Positions 1 to 8,619 of a stretch of 53,889 nt of DNA are shown here, one piece after another (within the stretch, counting starts at the first letter, position 1; every line of letters begins with the position of its first letter). Below the pieces are notes generated by a model that did no database searches, was not told the DNA's origin, and saw nothing but the letters and a program-made list of their open reading frames with translations. Origin of the DNA: Bacteroidota bacterium (GTDB taxonomy: Bacteria > Bacteroidota > Bacteroidia > Palsa-965); contig PLYR01000064.1 of assembly GCA_003153435.1 (NCBI GenBank), forward strand, positions 1 through 53,889, written 5' to 3'. Position numbers and translations under genes: made by a program.

Positions 1-1475
1 CCTTTTATTTGTATATGCTCCAGTGTTTCTTTATTTCTTGGGATGCGGACCGGGGAAGAGGTGCGGGATTCAACTCCATGTATTACGGCTTCATTGGTTA
101 GATATCCTTTCATTTTTGTGCCAAAGGCTTTGAATCCGTCCTGCAGTCGCTTTCCGATTTCAGAAGGAAGTAATTCATGCAAAGGGGCGGACAGTATCCC
201 GGGCTGATAAGAAGTCTCAGGCAAGGTAGAGCTTAACTTTCCTTCTATGAAATCAATCATTCGCTGTGCGGGAGCGGTTTGGGTTTGCCCCCCTGCCAGA
301 AATGCCATCTTCTCCAATGCTCTTTGATACCGGAGTCCGGCTAGCGGGCCCTGATCAGCATAGTGCTTGAAATCATCTGCTTCAATCGAAACAACGACCC
401 CGGAATTGCTGAAAGGATTGTTTCGCTTACTGGGTGACCAACCATTCGTTACTACTTGTTCAGGACCGGTAGCGCAAGGAGCTATAATCCCACCAGGGCA
501 CATGCAGAATGAATAGACTCCTCTGCCTTCACTTTGATGCACTAAACTGTAGGAGGCTGCAGGAAGATATTCCCGGAGTTTTTCAACTTGAGAGAGATTG
601 CAATGATATTGAATCGAATCAATGAGTTTCTGAGGATGTTCGATCCGCACACCCATTGCGAAAGGCTTTGCCTCAATTAATACACCCTGACGATGCAGCA
701 TTTCAAAAACATCACCGGCTGAATGTCCGGTAGCCAATATAACCTGGTTTGAAAGAAATTCCCGGGAAAGACCGGATACCTGTGCAAGAACACCTTTCAC
801 TGCTTGATCCTTAAGGATCAGATCCGTCATCCTGCACTCGAAATGGATCTCTGCTCCGCATGCCAGCAATGCCTCGCGGATACTGATAATAATCTGAGGA
901 AGTTTGTTCGTTCCTATATGGGGGTGAGCATCCACCAGGATGTCTTCACTTGCTCCGTGATTAACGAATATTTTCAACACCTCATTCACATCCCCTCGCT
1001 TTGTAGATCGAGTATAAAGTTTTCCATCCGAGTAGGTTCCAGCTCCTCCTTCCCCGAAACAATAATTGGACTCAGGATTTACAAGATGTTGTTTATGAAT
1101 GGCTGCCAGATCGAAACGGCGACTCCTTACATCCTTTCCCCTTTCCAGTATAATAGGCTTAAAACCCAAAGCAGCGATTTTTAGAGCTGCAAAGAGCCCT
1201 GCAGGGCCGGCGCCTACTATAATTATAGGTGCTGCTTTCGAAACATCAGGAATCTCAGAAGTCTTTTCAAGAAGTTCAGGGGTTTCACCAACGTATACCC
1301 TAAGGCGTAAATTCAATCGCACAGACTTGGCTCGTGCGTCCACGGAACGTTTTAGGATACGAATAAAGCTGATGGACTTTACTGATATAGATAATTTCTG
1401 AGAAGCAATGCTTTTGAGGACCTCTTCGGAGCCAGCGTCTTCAGGCGATACAAAGATTTCTGTTTCATGTATCAT
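1..1475 (-). CDS. FAD-dependent dehydrogenase (COG2509-like), 3' end outside window
   Basis: A flavin-binding NAD(P)/FAD oxidoreductase of unknown physiological substrate. The reading frame opens at the ATG at 1475 and stays open to the window edge, giving 491 residues; relatives are only slightly longer as I recall, so just the C-terminal tail should be missing. After an N-terminal segment of about 80 residues comes the Rossmann dinucleotide-binding loop GAGPAG (88-93), and at 141-156 the motif GEGGAGTYSDGKLYTR, which I recognise as diagnostic of this family. The gene starts 6 nt after the stop of porT and is probably last in the operon from the heptose kinase downward. The exact reaction is unknown for the family. 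Confidence 0.85.
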   Translation of the reverse strand, partial: MIHETEIFVSPEDAGSEEVLKSIASQKLSISVKSISFIRILKRSVDARAKSVRLNLRLRVYVGETPELLEKTSEIPDVSKAAPIIIVGAGPAGLFAALKIAALGFKPIILERGKDVRSRRFDLAAIHKQHLVNPESNYCFGEGGAGTYSDGKLYTRSTKRGDVNEVLKIFVNHGASEDILVDAHPHIGTNKLPQIIISIREALLACGAEIHFECRMTDLILKDQAVKGVLAQVSGLSREFLSNQVILATGHSAGDVFEMLHRQGVLIEAKPFAMGVRIEHPQKLIDSIQYHCNLSQVEKLREYLPAASYSLVHQSEGRGVYSFCMCPGGIIAPCATGPEQVVTNGWSPSKRNNPFSNSGVVVSIEADDFKHYADQGPLAGLRYQRALEKMAFLAGGQTQTAPAQRMIDFIEGKLSSTLPETSYQPGILSAPLHELLPSEIGKRLQDGFKAFGTKMKGYLTNEAVIHGVESRTSSPVRIPRNKETLEHIQIK

Positions 1476-1481
1476 TTTTGC

Positions 1482-2222
1482 TCAGCCTTCGAATGTTACA
1501 GAAAATAAAAAGAGTTTCGAATTGAGCTTTTCGATGGAGGTGGAATAAATATATTTATCATGTATGAGGAGGTCGTTTAGTCCATAGGTGTATTTTAGTT
1601 CAAAGCCAAGTTTAAAATAAGGCATGAAAAATTCAACTCCTGCACCCACATCCACCCCATAATCATATTTCCGAAGCTTTACTACGGCATTTTGAGCATT
1701 CGTATTGTTTACGTCTTTTTGAGAGGCTAAATCAATACTGTATTTACCCCCGGCAAGAAAATAAGCGGCAAAATCATGGAGACGCTCCGAACGAAGCTTG
1801 AGATCCACAGGAAATTCAACCAAGGTTGACTCAACCTGCTTGGTCATGACAACGTATCCACGACTCGTGTCTTTGGGTGTATCGAAGGTGTAGTTAAGGC
1901 TACGGGCAGCGAACGACAAGTCAGGTACAAACCGCACCGCCAAATATTTCATAAATGCGTACTCGCAAACGATACCAATATTGAATCCAGGGCCTGATTT
2001 TGGGATGACGGATTTCAACGAATCCATCTGATAAACATTCTTGGTTGGGTGAACGATAAAATTGGAAGTGTTTACACCAAGGGTAAAGCCAAAGTGGAGC
2101 GCATGATTATAATACGTAGGAAGATTATCGGCACTGTTCGACTGCGCATTCAAAATAGGGGTATACGTGAAGGAGAAAGCGAGCAGGAAGAAAAAAATGT
2201 TCCGTCTAAAGTGTACCATCAT
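1482..2222 (-). CDS. porT: PorT-type outer-membrane beta-barrel protein
   Basis: Likely outer-membrane barrel needed for type IX secretion, as PorT is in Porphyromonas. The ATG at 2222 is chosen because AGGTGA lies just upstream and because it directly opens a signal peptide (basic start, hydrophobic stretch, ending LNAQS); an alternative ATG at 2285 would overlap ubiE and precede the signal with a hydrophilic extension. The 246-residue product has alternating polar/apolar strands, including the aromatic GVNTSN and GAGVEF segments typical of PorT-family barrels. Position next to ubiE matches the PorT neighbourhood I know from other Bacteroidota. A generic PorT-family porin with another role cannot be excluded. 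Confidence 0.75.
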   Translation of the reverse strand: MMVHFRRNIFFFLLAFSFTYTPILNAQSNSADNLPTYYNHALHFGFTLGVNTSNFIVHPTKNVYQMDSLKSVIPKSGPGFNIGIVCEYAFMKYLAVRFVPDLSFAARSLNYTFDTPKDTSRGYVVMTKQVESTLVEFPVDLKLRSERLHDFAAYFLAGGKYSIDLASQKDVNNTNAQNAVVKLRKYDYGVDVGAGVEFFMPYFKLGFELKYTYGLNDLLIHDKYIYSTSIEKLNSKLFLFSVTFEG

Positions 2223-2256
2223 AGTTCTCACCTGCTTAACGTAAACAAAGATAGAT

Positions 2257-2973
2257 TTATTTTTTTCCTGTGTAAATAGTTGCAATTCCGAAGGTTAACC
2301 TTTTTTGAGAGCATTGTTTAAACCCTGTCTTTTCAAGGATGAATAGGAATTCTTTGTCTTCCGGAAAAACCATAACAGACTCATTCAGATAGGTATAGGC
2401 TCTGTTGTCTTTTGAAAAAAGCCTTCCAGCCAATGGGCAGAGGTATCGGAAGTAAAATGCATAAATCTGTTTAACCGGGAAAGAACGAGGCCTTGAAAAT
2501 TCAAGGATTACAGCTTTCCCTCCAGGTTTTAATACCCTGAGCATAGAAGAAAGACCCTTTTCAAGATGTTCGAAATTCCGAACACCGAACCCAACAGTGA
2601 TGGCATCAAAGGTATTGTCAGAGAAAGGGAGTTTTTCAGAATCTGCGAGTCGGAGTTCAATCTTGTCTTCGACACCCATCTTCTTCATTTTTTCTTTACC
2701 AACCATTAACATCCCTTCCGAAATATCAACGCCTGTAATTTTTCTCGGATTTAATTTCAAGGCTTCAACTGCAAAATCCCCGGTACCTGTAGCAATGTCT
2801 AGAATTTGCATGGGTTTTGAATCTTTCAGCAAGCCTACTGCTTTCTTTCTCCAGCTTTTATGAATGCCCATAGAGAGCAGTTGATTCAGGAAATCATAAC
2901 GGGGTGCTATGTTATCAAACATAGCAGCTACCTGGTCCTTTTTTGCAGCGGAGCTGTTGTAAGGGACAACCAT
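2257..2973 (-). CDS. ubiE: Demethylmenaquinone methyltransferase UbiE/MenG
   Basis: Membrane-associated C-methyltransferase that converts demethylmenaquinone to menaquinone with S-adenosylmethionine, the last step of the respiratory quinone pathway here. The SAM-binding motif I is LDIATGTGDFA, preceded by the family signature around PRYDFLNQLLSMGIHKSWR and followed by VLKPGG. The start at 2973 is chosen since the family begins close to the VVPYNSS-like stretch; the upstream ATG at 3024 would overlap the kinase gene. With this start the product is 238 residues, a normal length. It begins one base after the kinase stop, implying translational coupling, and porT follows 34 nt downstream. Confidence 0.93.
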   Translation of the reverse strand: MVVPYNSSAAKKDQVAAMFDNIAPRYDFLNQLLSMGIHKSWRKKAVGLLKDSKPMQILDIATGTGDFAVEALKLNPRKITGVDISEGMLMVGKEKMKKMGVEDKIELRLADSEKLPFSDNTFDAITVGFGVRNFEHLEKGLSSMLRVLKPGGKAVILEFSRPRSFPVKQIYAFYFRYLCPLAGRLFSKDNRAYTYLNESVMVFPEDKEFLFILEKTGFKQCSQKRLTFGIATIYTGKK

Positions 2974-2974
2974 A

Positions 2975-3979
2975 TTAGCTCTTTTTTGTTGCAATGGCGA
3001 GTACTTCTGTTTGAAGATTTTCACGGTTCACCGGAACCACCCCGACTTCCTCACAGACCAGTCCGCCAGCCAGATTGGAAATGATGGCGATCCATTCAGG
3101 TTTTAGTTTCATGGCCAGGCAGAGTGAAGCAACACTGGTAACTGTATCTCCAGCTCCGGAGACGTCGGCAATGTTTCTTACATGCGCAGGAATGATTTTT
3201 TTGGTCTTTTTGCTGCTTATGTATATCCCATGTTCTGAGAGGGTAATGAGAGCTGTATCTATCTTCATTTTAGAACGGAGCAGTTCCACAGCTTTTTGAA
3301 TTTCTCGGATATTACTCTGATCGAATTCCATTTTCAGCCCATCTTTCAATTCCTTCAGATTAGGTTTGAATAAGGTTACCCCTTTGTAATCACTAAAATG
3401 TTTGCGTTTGGGGTCAACAACGGTAGGTATTTTATTCTTTTTCGCCTCTGAAACCACATGTTGAATCAAGGGAGCAGTGATAAGTCCTTTGTCGTAGTCC
3501 TCGAAAATGATTACATCAATTCGTTCATGCTTGATCAAGTAAGAAATAAGTTGTATGAATTGTTCTGTTTCTGCCTGAGTTATATCATGCTCCACTTCTT
3601 CATCCACACGGATCATTTGAAAATTATTTCCGATAACCCTTGTTTTGATGGTAGTGATCCGACTACGGCTTTTAAGGATACCCTTAAGACTAAGCTTTTG
3701 CTTTTGCATTAGCTCAAGAAAACGACTTCCCTCTTTATCGACACCAATCACTGAACAAAGAATAGGGGTTGCTCCCATAGCCTGTACATTCAGGGCTACG
3801 TTGGCAGCACCACCTAGACGGCGTTCTTTTTTGATGATTGATACGACCGGAACCGGAGCTTCAGGTGAGATACGGTTTACTTTACCCCAGAGGTAAGAAT
3901 CAATCATGACATCTCCTATAATAAGTACCCTCAGGTCTTTGAAGGAAGTAAACATTTTATTGATTTCTCTTGCTGTCAA
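2975..3979 (-). CDS. hldA: PfkB-family D-glycero-beta-D-manno-heptose-7-phosphate kinase (HldE kinase-domain type)
   Basis: Cytoplasmic sugar kinase that phosphorylates heptose 7-phosphate at C1 for ADP-heptose and LPS core synthesis. Recognisable features are the N-terminal VIGDVMIDSYLWG stretch, RISPEAPVPVV, the substrate loop LGGAANVALN, and the C-terminal PfkB signature DVSGAGDT with the catalytic aspartate. At 334 residues it holds only the kinase half; no nucleotidyltransferase domain follows, so adenylyl transfer must be done by another protein. The start is uncertain: a TTG at 3979 gives an N-terminus aligned with relatives, whereas the ATG at 3955 is eight codons later. GmhB (30128) and a family 9 glycosyltransferase (38900) serve the same pathway. 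Confidence 0.85.
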   Translation of the reverse strand: MTAREINKMFTSFKDLRVLIIGDVMIDSYLWGKVNRISPEAPVPVVSIIKKERRLGGAANVALNVQAMGATPILCSVIGVDKEGSRFLELMQKQKLSLKGILKSRSRITTIKTRVIGNNFQMIRVDEEVEHDITQAETEQFIQLISYLIKHERIDVIIFEDYDKGLITAPLIQHVVSEAKKNKIPTVVDPKRKHFSDYKGVTLFKPNLKELKDGLKMEFDQSNIREIQKAVELLRSKMKIDTALITLSEHGIYISSKKTKKIIPAHVRNIADVSGAGDTVTSVASLCLAMKLKPEWIAIISNLAGGLVCEEVGVVPVNRENLQTEVLAIATKKS

Positions 3980-4030
3980 CGTTTTTCTTTTTTTAGTATT
4001 AGAGTCAGTATTGTGTTGGTAACAGGTTGA

Positions 4031-5221
4031 TTATTTTAATTCGGCGAGGGCAGCCTTCACTCGGCGGATTGCCTCTGTAAGTTTATCCTCCGAGGTAGCA
4101 TAGGAAAGACGGAGGTAAGAATCATCCCCAAAAGCTGCACCCGGAACAAGTGATACATGTGCCTCTTCCAGTAGGTAAGCGCTCAGGTCAGTTGCATTTG
4201 CGATTTTAAAATTGCCTTTGCTTTTTCCGAAATACCAGGAAACTTCAGGATAAACATAAAAGGCTCCATCAGGTTGGTTCAGTTTGAGGCCTGGGATTTC
4301 TTTCATCAATGAAAGCACAAGGTCTCTTCTTTTCTTAAAGGCATCACGCATCACAAATGTAGAATCAGCAGGCAGCTCCATTGCTTTTTGCATAGCTTTC
4401 TGCGTGATGGAACAGGTAGCAGATGTAAATTGACCCTGCATTTTATCACAGGCTTTGGCGAGCCATAGGGGTGCTGCCATGTATCCACCCCTCCAGCCGG
4501 TCATTGCATATCCTTTGGAAACTCCATTCACGGTAATCACCCTTTCTTTGATAAAATCAAACTGAGCCATACTCTCATGTTTTCCAATGAAGTTGATGTT
4601 CTCATAGATTTCATCAGACAGAATATAGAGCTCCGGATATTGTATAATGAGGTCTGCAATAGCTTTCAGTTCTGATCGGGAATATACAGACCCTGTTGGA
4701 TTGCATGGAGTACTAAATATGAGGAGGCGTGTTTTTGGAGTAATTGCTGCTTTAAGCTGAGCAGCGGTTACCTTAAAATTAGACTCGATTGTGGTCGGGA
4801 TAACAACCGATTTGGCTTCAGCCAGTTTAACAATCTCAAGATAACTAACCCAGTAAGGGGCAGGAACCAGTACTTCATCTCCGGCATTCAGCAGGCAAAG
4901 CACTGCATTGGCGATGCATTGTTTGGCTCCGGTACTCACGACAATCTGATCAGCCGTATACTCCAGCCCATTATCGCGCAAAAGTTTGTTGGCAATGGAC
5001 TGACGGAGTTCTAAATATCCAGAGACATGGGTATAGTAACTGAAGTTCTCGTCTATAGCTTTCTTAGCAGCTTCCTTGATCGGGGTGGGAGTAGGAAAAT
5101 CAGGCTCGCCTAGACTCAGGCTTATAATGTCAACTCCCTGGGCAATCAATTCACGGCTCTTTCGGGCCATAGCGATCGTCTGGGATTCTGACAGGGCATT
5201 GATTCTGTCCGATAATATCAT
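4031..5221 (-). CDS. aspC: PLP-dependent aspartate-type aminotransferase (class I)
   Basis: Cytoplasmic fold-type I aminotransferase, most like the Ib subgroup aspartate aminotransferases of about 395 residues. Visible active-site elements are the N-terminal LGEPDFPTP, the CNPTG loop (N174), SDEIYE with D203, the PLP-lysine motif VSKGYAMTGWRGG (K236), and a C-terminal LRLSYA arginine for substrate carboxylate. It should interconvert aspartate and oxaloacetate, but tyrosine or prephenate activity is known in this subgroup. It lies 51 nt upstream of the heptose kinase on the same strand. Two TAnnTTTG-type elements lie directly upstream (5226-5248), so it likely has its own promoter and may lead the operon. 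Confidence 0.9.
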   Translation of the reverse strand: MILSDRINALSESQTIAMARKSRELIAQGVDIISLSLGEPDFPTPTPIKEAAKKAIDENFSYYTHVSGYLELRQSIANKLLRDNGLEYTADQIVVSTGAKQCIANAVLCLLNAGDEVLVPAPYWVSYLEIVKLAEAKSVVIPTTIESNFKVTAAQLKAAITPKTRLLIFSTPCNPTGSVYSRSELKAIADLIIQYPELYILSDEIYENINFIGKHESMAQFDFIKERVITVNGVSKGYAMTGWRGGYMAAPLWLAKACDKMQGQFTSATCSITQKAMQKAMELPADSTFVMRDAFKKRRDLVLSLMKEIPGLKLNQPDGAFYVYPEVSWYFGKSKGNFKIANATDLSAYLLEEAHVSLVPGAAFGDDSYLRLSYATSEDKLTEAIRRVKAALAELK

Positions 5222-5225
5222 AAAG

Positions 5226-5248
5226 CAAAAATATAAGCCGCAAAGCTA
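5226..5248 (-). promoter_or_regulatory. Two TAnnTTTG -7 elements upstream of the aminotransferase
   Basis: Read on the minus strand, TAGCTTTG (5241-5248) and TATTTTTG (5226-5233) match the Bacteroidota -7 consensus. They sit 5-27 nt before the ATG at 5221. No matching -33 box was identified. Confidence 0.5.
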
Positions 5249-5352
5249 CGTATTTAGAATGGAAGTGCAAGTTTTAGTTGCTTTCCGGAGTCATTGAAAA
5301 AGAAGGGAGTATCCTTATGGAGGGGAGGGTGAAATCTTAACAAAAAGCGAAC

Positions 5353-5919
5353 TCAACTCCCTCTGTATCTCGACTGCCACGCATAACTTTGTACATCATG
5401 CAGGAGCTTAAATGCATTCTCACCGTATATATAATCATCCAGGTTTTCTGCTCCGTATTGTTTCAGAATGTTCATTTGTCCAGGGGAGGGGACAGAGGCT
5501 CCGGTCCACCCTAGTGAATCAGTTCCACCTCCGTAAGGGTTGGTTTTATAACGTAGTTTCCAGACCTGGTCAAGGCTGGAACAGAAGAAGTACGTTTTTT
5601 TGAAGATGCTGTCTCTCGAAAATCCGCATTCCTCTACTTCATATTTTGAAAAAAAATTCTCGGCAGTCGGGTTAACATCCGAATGCATGATTCCACTGGC
5701 GAGCCTAACAAATTCAGTTTGAGTAATAAAGTTGACATCCTTCTTTCCTCCAGGAAGTATTGTAACAATTGCGAAATTGACCATTGAATTGTTGGGTCCG
5801 GGCATGAGGTTGAATGCCAGAAAAGAACCAACAACAGGAGGACCCGAGGTAAAGCTGGAGATTCCTGTCAGGATCACACTCAGCCAGAAGGCTGAAAATA
5901 TTTTACCGTACTTGTTCAT
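5353..5919 (-). CDS. Secreted protein of unknown function
   Basis: I do not recognise this 188-residue protein. It has a clear N-terminal signal sequence (MNKYGK, then the hydrophobic FWLSVILTGISSF) and then a globular portion without transmembrane segments. Two cysteines (in EECGF and FCSS) could form a disulphide. A segment around TNPYGGG and GWTGASVPSPGQ is glycine/proline rich. The C-terminal part (ILKQYGAENLDDYIYGENAFKL in composition) looks helical. It is flanked by a 131-nt gap to the aminotransferase gene and by a divergent gene at 6005, so it is probably monocistronic. The signal peptide and normal-looking codon use support a real gene. Confidence 0.6.
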   Translation of the reverse strand: MNKYGKIFSAFWLSVILTGISSFTSGPPVVGSFLAFNLMPGPNNSMVNFAIVTILPGGKKDVNFITQTEFVRLASGIMHSDVNPTAENFFSKYEVEECGFSRDSIFKKTYFFCSSLDQVWKLRYKTNPYGGGTDSLGWTGASVPSPGQMNILKQYGAENLDDYIYGENAFKLLHDVQSYAWQSRYRGS

Positions 5920-5938
5920 CGGTCCGGAAAGAGCAATA

Positions 5939-5957
5939 TTCTATGGCACTCATAGAA
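5939..5957. repeat. Short perfect inverted repeat between divergent genes
   Basis: TTCTATG and CATAGAA are exact complements separated by five bases, in the 85-nt gap between divergent genes at 5919 and 6005. It has no T-run, so an operator is more likely than a terminator, but a chance palindrome is possible. Confidence 0.3.
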
Positions 5958-6004
5958 TCAGGAAAAATTGCGATATTTAACCCTCTTAAAGATATAAAAA
6001 ACAT

Positions 6005-6538
6005 ATGGATGATGCAATGAAATTGTTTCTGAATGGTATGCTGATGATCGTACCCGCTTTGATTGTTTTTTTAACTGCTTATTATCTGATTAAGAGTTTT
6101 CTGGATAATGATGCAAGGAAAAGACTAACCGAGATTCGTATCGCCAATCAAAGCCTTGTAACCCCTACCAGGCTCCAGGCTTATGAAAGGATTGCTCTTT
6201 TTCTGGAAAGGATATCCCCCAATAGCTTGATTCCCAGAGTTAACAAGCAGGGTATGAGTGCAAGGCTGCTACAGACGGAGCTTATCAAGGCAATCCGTAC
6301 TGAATTTGAGCATAACCTGAGTCAACAGATTTATGTGAGTGGTCATGCCTGGGAAATGGTCAAGACCGCGAAGGAAGAAATCATTAAGCTGATCAATATA
6401 TCGTCTACAAAAATCCCTGATACTGCTTCCAGTCTTGACCTAAGCCAAATGATCATCAATATAGCGGCTCAAGTCACCAAACTACCTACTGAAGTAGCGC
6501 TGGAGTATATCAAACGAGAGGTGGGCCAGAATTTTTAA
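6005..6538 (+). CDS. Membrane-anchored protein of unknown function (DUF7935-like)
   Basis: A 177-residue protein with one N-terminal membrane segment (about residues 8-29, MLMIVPALIVFLTAYYLI) followed by a helical cytoplasmic or periplasmic domain rich in charged residues. I recall similar proteins of unassigned role in Bacteroidota placed before a methylmalonyl-CoA mutase gene, as here: its stop is 26 nt before the mutase start. That linkage suggests co-transcription but not necessarily shared function. The ATG at 6005 could be replaced by an in-frame ATG at 6017. The domain name rests on memory. Confidence 0.7.
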   Translation: MDDAMKLFLNGMLMIVPALIVFLTAYYLIKSFLDNDARKRLTEIRIANQSLVTPTRLQAYERIALFLERISPNSLIPRVNKQGMSARLLQTELIKAIRTEFEHNLSQQIYVSGHAWEMVKTAKEEIIKLINISSTKIPDTASSLDLSQMIINIAAQVTKLPTEVALEYIKREVGQNF

Positions 6539-6564
6539 TTTAAAGAAACAGTCAGGTCCTCACG

Positions 6565-8133
6565 ATGAAAGAGCAGGAAAGGAAAGAAAAATTCACGACT
6601 GATTCGGGAATTGAAATCAAAAGGGTTTATGAGCAAAAAGCGCTCTCCCCGGAAGAACCAGGTGAATTTCCATTCACCCGAGGGGTACAACATACCATGT
6701 ACCGCAGTAAGTTGTGGACTATGCGTCAATACGCTGGTTTTTCAACTGCTGAAGAAAGTAATAAACGGTATCAATATCTCCTCCAACAAGGTACTACCGG
6801 GCTTTCTGTTGCCTTTGACCTTCCGACCCAGATCGGGTATGATTCAGATCATGCATTTTCGGAGGGAGAAGTGGGCAAATCGGGAGTTGCCATTGATTCT
6901 CTTCGTGACATTGAAATTCTATTCGATGGGATCAGCCTGGAAAAGGTAACAAGCTCAATGACCATTAATTCAACCGCTTCGATACTTCTTGCCATGTATA
7001 TTGCCCTTGCTAAGAAACAAGGGGCAGATCTTAAAAAGATTTCCGGGACAATCCAAAATGATATCCTTAAAGAATATGCTGCAAGGGGTACATATATATA
7101 TCCGCCAAAACCCAGCATGCGGATTATCACAGATATTTTTGAGTACTGCAGTAAAGAAGTACCCAAATGGAACACGATTTCCATCTCCGGTTATCATATC
7201 CGGGAAGCTGGTTCTACGGCTGTTCAAGAGTTGGCATTCACACTTGCCAATGGCAAAGCATACCTCAAGGCAGCCTTAGCCAAGGGGCTTGATATAAACA
7301 TATTTGCAAAAAGACTTTCCTTCTTTTTCAATGCGCACAATAATTTTTTTGAAGAGGTTGCGAAATTCAGAGCGGCCAGGAGGATGTGGGCAACGATCAC
7401 AAAAGAACTTGGTGCCACGGATCCAAAGGCTCAGATGTTACGTTTTCACACGCAGACCGGTGGTTCAACCCTCACCGCTCAGCAACCCCATAATAACATA
7501 GCAAGGGTAACTATGCAGGCCCTCTCGGCTGTGCTTGGTGGTACCCAGAGCCTGCATACCAATGGTTTTGATGAAGCCATCGCATTGCCCACAGAGGAAG
7601 CGGCAAGGATAGCACTCCGGACTCAGCAAATCATAGGGTTCGAAAGTGGTGTTGCAGAAACCGTGGACCCCTTGGCCGGATCCTATTTTGTTGAAGAACT
7701 TACTTCTGAAGTGGAAAAGGCGGCATGGTTGTATATCCAGACCATTGATGAGATGGGTGGGTCTGTAGATGCAATAGAACAAGGATATATGCAAAAGGAG
7801 ATAGCTCTTTCTGCCTATAAATATCAAGGAGCCATTCAGACCGGAGAAAAAATAATTGTGGGTGTAAATAAATTTGATGTAAAAGAGGCCCCACTCGGTA
7901 ATATTTTAACGATTGATGATTCTATCAGACAACTTCAGATAGATAAGATCAAGGCTATAAAGGCTTCCCGAAATAATGCAAAAGTTAAAAAGATTCTTTC
8001 CGATCTCGAAACGGATGCTAAATCGGGTGCGAATCTAATGCCGAATATACTTCTGGCTTGTGAAGAGTACGCCACTCTCGGGGAGATTGCAGATGTGATG
8101 CGGGGAGTGTTCGGGGAGTATAAAGGGGGGTAG
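6565..8133 (+). CDS. Methylmalonyl-CoA mutase catalytic subunit, no B12-binding domain
   Basis: Adenosylcobalamin-dependent mutase interconverting methylmalonyl-CoA and succinyl-CoA, by homology. The 522 residues cover only the substrate-binding TIM barrel; the C-terminal cobalamin domain of the roughly 700-residue one-chain enzyme is absent, as in the two-subunit form. Key residues are visible: Y56 in RQYAGF, R186 in PSMRI and H211 in SGYHIREAG. The tyrosine and arginine are the residues that separate methylmalonyl- from isobutyryl-CoA mutases (which carry Phe and Gln), so the former is favoured. No small B12-binding subunit gene is in the window. It converges with the DivIC-like gene 11 nt downstream. 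Confidence 0.88.
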   Translation: MKEQERKEKFTTDSGIEIKRVYEQKALSPEEPGEFPFTRGVQHTMYRSKLWTMRQYAGFSTAEESNKRYQYLLQQGTTGLSVAFDLPTQIGYDSDHAFSEGEVGKSGVAIDSLRDIEILFDGISLEKVTSSMTINSTASILLAMYIALAKKQGADLKKISGTIQNDILKEYAARGTYIYPPKPSMRIITDIFEYCSKEVPKWNTISISGYHIREAGSTAVQELAFTLANGKAYLKAALAKGLDINIFAKRLSFFFNAHNNFFEEVAKFRAARRMWATITKELGATDPKAQMLRFHTQTGGSTLTAQQPHNNIARVTMQALSAVLGGTQSLHTNGFDEAIALPTEEAARIALRTQQIIGFESGVAETVDPLAGSYFVEELTSEVEKAAWLYIQTIDEMGGSVDAIEQGYMQKEIALSAYKYQGAIQTGEKIIVGVNKFDVKEAPLGNILTIDDSIRQLQIDKIKAIKASRNNAKVKKILSDLETDAKSGANLMPNILLACEEYATLGEIADVMRGVFGEYKGG

Positions 8134-8144
8134 TGGTCAGCCCT

Positions 8145-8489
8145 CTAATGCCTGGTAGAGCTGTTTGCGGAAGGTGCAGCCACATCAGCCTTTTTATCAG
8201 GCACGAGCACATAAATGACCTCATTATCCTTCTTCATGAGATAATTTTCCCTTGCAAACTTTTCCAGGTTCTTAGGGTTTGTTTTTAATTCCATCATATC
8301 CCGGTTGTTCTTCCTGATTTCGTCTGTAAAATATTTCTTTTCCGTCCTGAGTTTGTTCACTTGCTGGTTTAAGTCGAACTGAGAAAAAATGTCGTTCTTA
8401 TCAAAGAAGAGAACCCATACCACAACACCCACTGTTACCAGGAAGTATTTGTTCTTGAACAAGGGAAGGATGAATTTTAGACGTTTCAT
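8145..8489 (-). CDS. FtsB/DivIC-type septum formation initiator
   Basis: Bitopic inner-membrane division protein that in other bacteria bridges FtsL and FtsQ at the septum. The 114-residue chain has a basic N-terminus, one membrane helix (about 17-31, VTVGVVVWVLFF), then a periplasmic coiled coil (NQQVNKLRTEKKYFTDEIRK) and the family motif ARENYLMKKDNEVIYVL. The ATG at 8489 is preferred over a TTG at 8501 because GAAGG precedes it with suitable spacing. The last 15 residues are alanine/serine-rich. A TATCTTTG element (8499-8506) lies just upstream, leaving almost no leader. Confidence 0.87.
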   Translation of the reverse strand: MKRLKFILPLFKNKYFLVTVGVVVWVLFFDKNDIFSQFDLNQQVNKLRTEKKYFTDEIRKNNRDMMELKTNPKNLEKFARENYLMKKDNEVIYVLVPDKKADVAAPSANSSTRH

Positions 8490-8498
8490 AATTACCTT

Positions 8499-8506
8499 CA
8501 AAGATA
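8499..8506 (-). promoter_or_regulatory. TATCTTTG -7 element for the DivIC-like gene
   Basis: Matches TAnnTTTG on the minus strand and ends 9 nt before the ATG at 8489. The Shine-Dalgarno-like GAAGG begins at its last base, so the transcript would start very near the start codon. Confidence 0.5.
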
Positions 8507-8619
8507 ATCTGCTTATAAATGATTAATGATTCTTAGCTTTCGGGTTAAGAACAGGGGGGTGTTAATAAACCTTAGGTCAAATACTGCATTGCGGCCCGTT
8601 TATTGTCAATTTCAATGCT

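Noticed and set aside
1482-2222. Type IX secretion gene cluster or secreted cargo around porT
   Set aside because: No other secretion component and no C-terminal sorting domain were recognised in the window.
6565-8133. Isobutyryl-CoA mutase
   Set aside because: The diagnostic positions are Tyr and Arg, as in methylmalonyl-CoA mutases, not Phe and Gln.
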